From NCBI GenBank assembly GCA_029052085.1, contig JAIDJS010000274.1, positions 1 through 6,971 on the forward strand: DNA of 6,971 nt. The letters run 5' to 3'. This stretch comes from Eubacterium sp. (GTDB lineage Bacteria > Bacillota > Clostridia > Oscillospirales > Acutalibacteraceae). How positions within the stretch are numbered: position 1 is the stretch's first letter; each line of letters starts with the position of its first letter. The position numbers were made by a program, and so were the translations under genes. The notes beneath the pieces were generated by a model. That model was given only the letters and a program-made list of their open reading frames with translations. It searched no databases and was not told where the DNA came from. Below, in pieces: positions 6,129 to 6,971 of the stretch.

Positions 6129-6971
6129 TTACTTTGCCATACTGCTTTCTGTTTCCCATTTTGAAACAACCGTGCTTTTAACATCTTCAAAGGACTTTGT
6201 TCCCTGAACATACTGAAGAAGTGCAGAGCCGAAATCCTCCTTGAAATTGAGGCTTGGAAATACGGTAAACTGCCATGGTATATTTGTATATTTGTCATCA
6301 TTCATATAACGAACAACTTCTTTTGCGAGAGGATCGTTCGGTGTTTCATCATCTTTGAAGGTATCAAACGGAGCAATGAAGCCAAAATCATTTACTACAT
6401 AGCTTTTGCCCTTTTCGCTGGAATAAAGCCAGTAAAGAAAATCGGCAGCTGCCTTTTGCTCGGCTTCGCTTGCTTTGCTGTTAATTGCAAGGAAATTTTC
6501 GGTTCCTATACAAATGCCCTGGTTTTCCTCTCCGTCTATTCCTGTATAAATCGGAAGAAATTTAATGTTGCTTTCTTCTACTGTATTTCCGCTGATATCT
6601 CTTATCTGACTCCAAGCCCAGTTTCCGTTCTGCACCATAGCGGATTTGCCCTGCGCAAATTCAGCCATAGATTCATCAACAATTTTTTTACCTAAATCCT
6701 TTTTATCCGAAACTGAGTTTTCAGTATACAAATCAAAAATATTTTTAAAATTTTCTGCATATTCAAAGCTGATTTTATCAATTGCATCAGAGGTTAAATC
6801 AACATTATTCTTTTTAAACTCATAATAAATCGGAATGTTGGCAAGATGTGTCTGCCAGCGCCAGTCCTCGCCTGCTTTTAATGAGGTTGAGGAGAATACG
6901 CCGTCTATTCACAATGCGTACTTATTGTTCTGCATATCCTCCTCAAGCTCTTTAAGGGCGGAAAAGCTGTT
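6129..6971 (-). pseudogene. Extracellular sugar-binding protein (family 1 SBP), interrupted by in-frame TGA; 5' end outside window
   Basis: This is the solute receptor of the importer, a lipoprotein that would capture the sugar outside the cell. The frame runs open from the window edge for 20 codons (NSFSALKELEEDMQNNKYAL), then meets TGA at 6911-6909. It continues in the same frame for 259 codons to TAA at 6131-6129. The downstream part is clearly SBP-like: EDWRWQTHLANIPIYYEF, FEYAENFKNIFDLY, DESMAEFAQGKSAMVQNGNWAW, ENFLAINSKASEAEQKAAADFLYWLYSSEKGKSYV and FGFIAPFDTF. Because the frame is kept on both sides, the damage is one base change, not a frameshift. No ATG or good ribosome site follows the TGA for a long distance; a TTG at 6731 would give only a 200-residue piece without signal peptide or N-lobe. 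Signal peptide and lipobox lie beyond the window. It is first in the operon, 22 bases before the MalF-like gene. A sequencing error near the contig end is a real alternative, in which case this is an ordinary partial gene. Confidence 0.8.

Noticed and set aside
6129..6731. A stand-alone 200-residue protein starting at TTG 6731
   Set aside because: The frame continues upstream with clear SBP-family sequence, there is no convincing ribosome site, and the product would lack the signal peptide and first lobe. It is the tail of the interrupted SBP gene.

Overview
The window looks like chromosomal DNA of a low-to-moderate GC Gram-positive bacterium of the class Clostridia. The evidence is a DegV protein, a BirA with an N-terminal DNA-binding domain, AGGAGG-type ribosome binding sites, a membrane-anchored GH25 muramidase, and an ABC sugar importer of the kind common in gut Clostridia. 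A finer placement (for example Oscillospirales/Ruminococcaceae-like) is a guess from protein feel, not shown by the sequence. There are no RNA genes, CRISPR arrays, insertion sequences or phage genes, and I see no previously undescribed system.

Layout, forward strand: the 3' end of a HAD-type phosphatase (1-264) enters from the left edge. After a short gap with an extended -10 promoter comes an intact degV-family gene (352-1200). A 12-bp perfect hairpin (1278-1307) separates it from birA (1351-2301) and a GH25 lysozyme gene (2308-3081). These last two are 6 bases apart and look co-transcribed. A strong intrinsic terminator (3135-3170) closes this unit.

Layout, reverse strand: a convergent CUT1-type carbohydrate ABC importer operon reads in from the right edge. 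Its order is substrate-binding lipoprotein (5' end outside the window), MalF-like permease, MalG-like permease (1-nt overlap) and, after a 113-bp gap, an MsmK/UgpC-type ATPase. Together these would bind a sugar or oligosaccharide outside the cell and import it at the cost of ATP.

Two observations stand out. First, a BirA-box-like inverted repeat with half-sites 14 bases apart covers the ribosome binding site and start codon of birA, which suggests autoregulation by biotin status. Second, the substrate-binding protein carries an in-frame TGA at 6909-6911 with clear family-like sequence in the same frame on both sides. It is therefore either a broken receptor gene beside an otherwise intact transporter, or a base error near the end of the assembled sequence.
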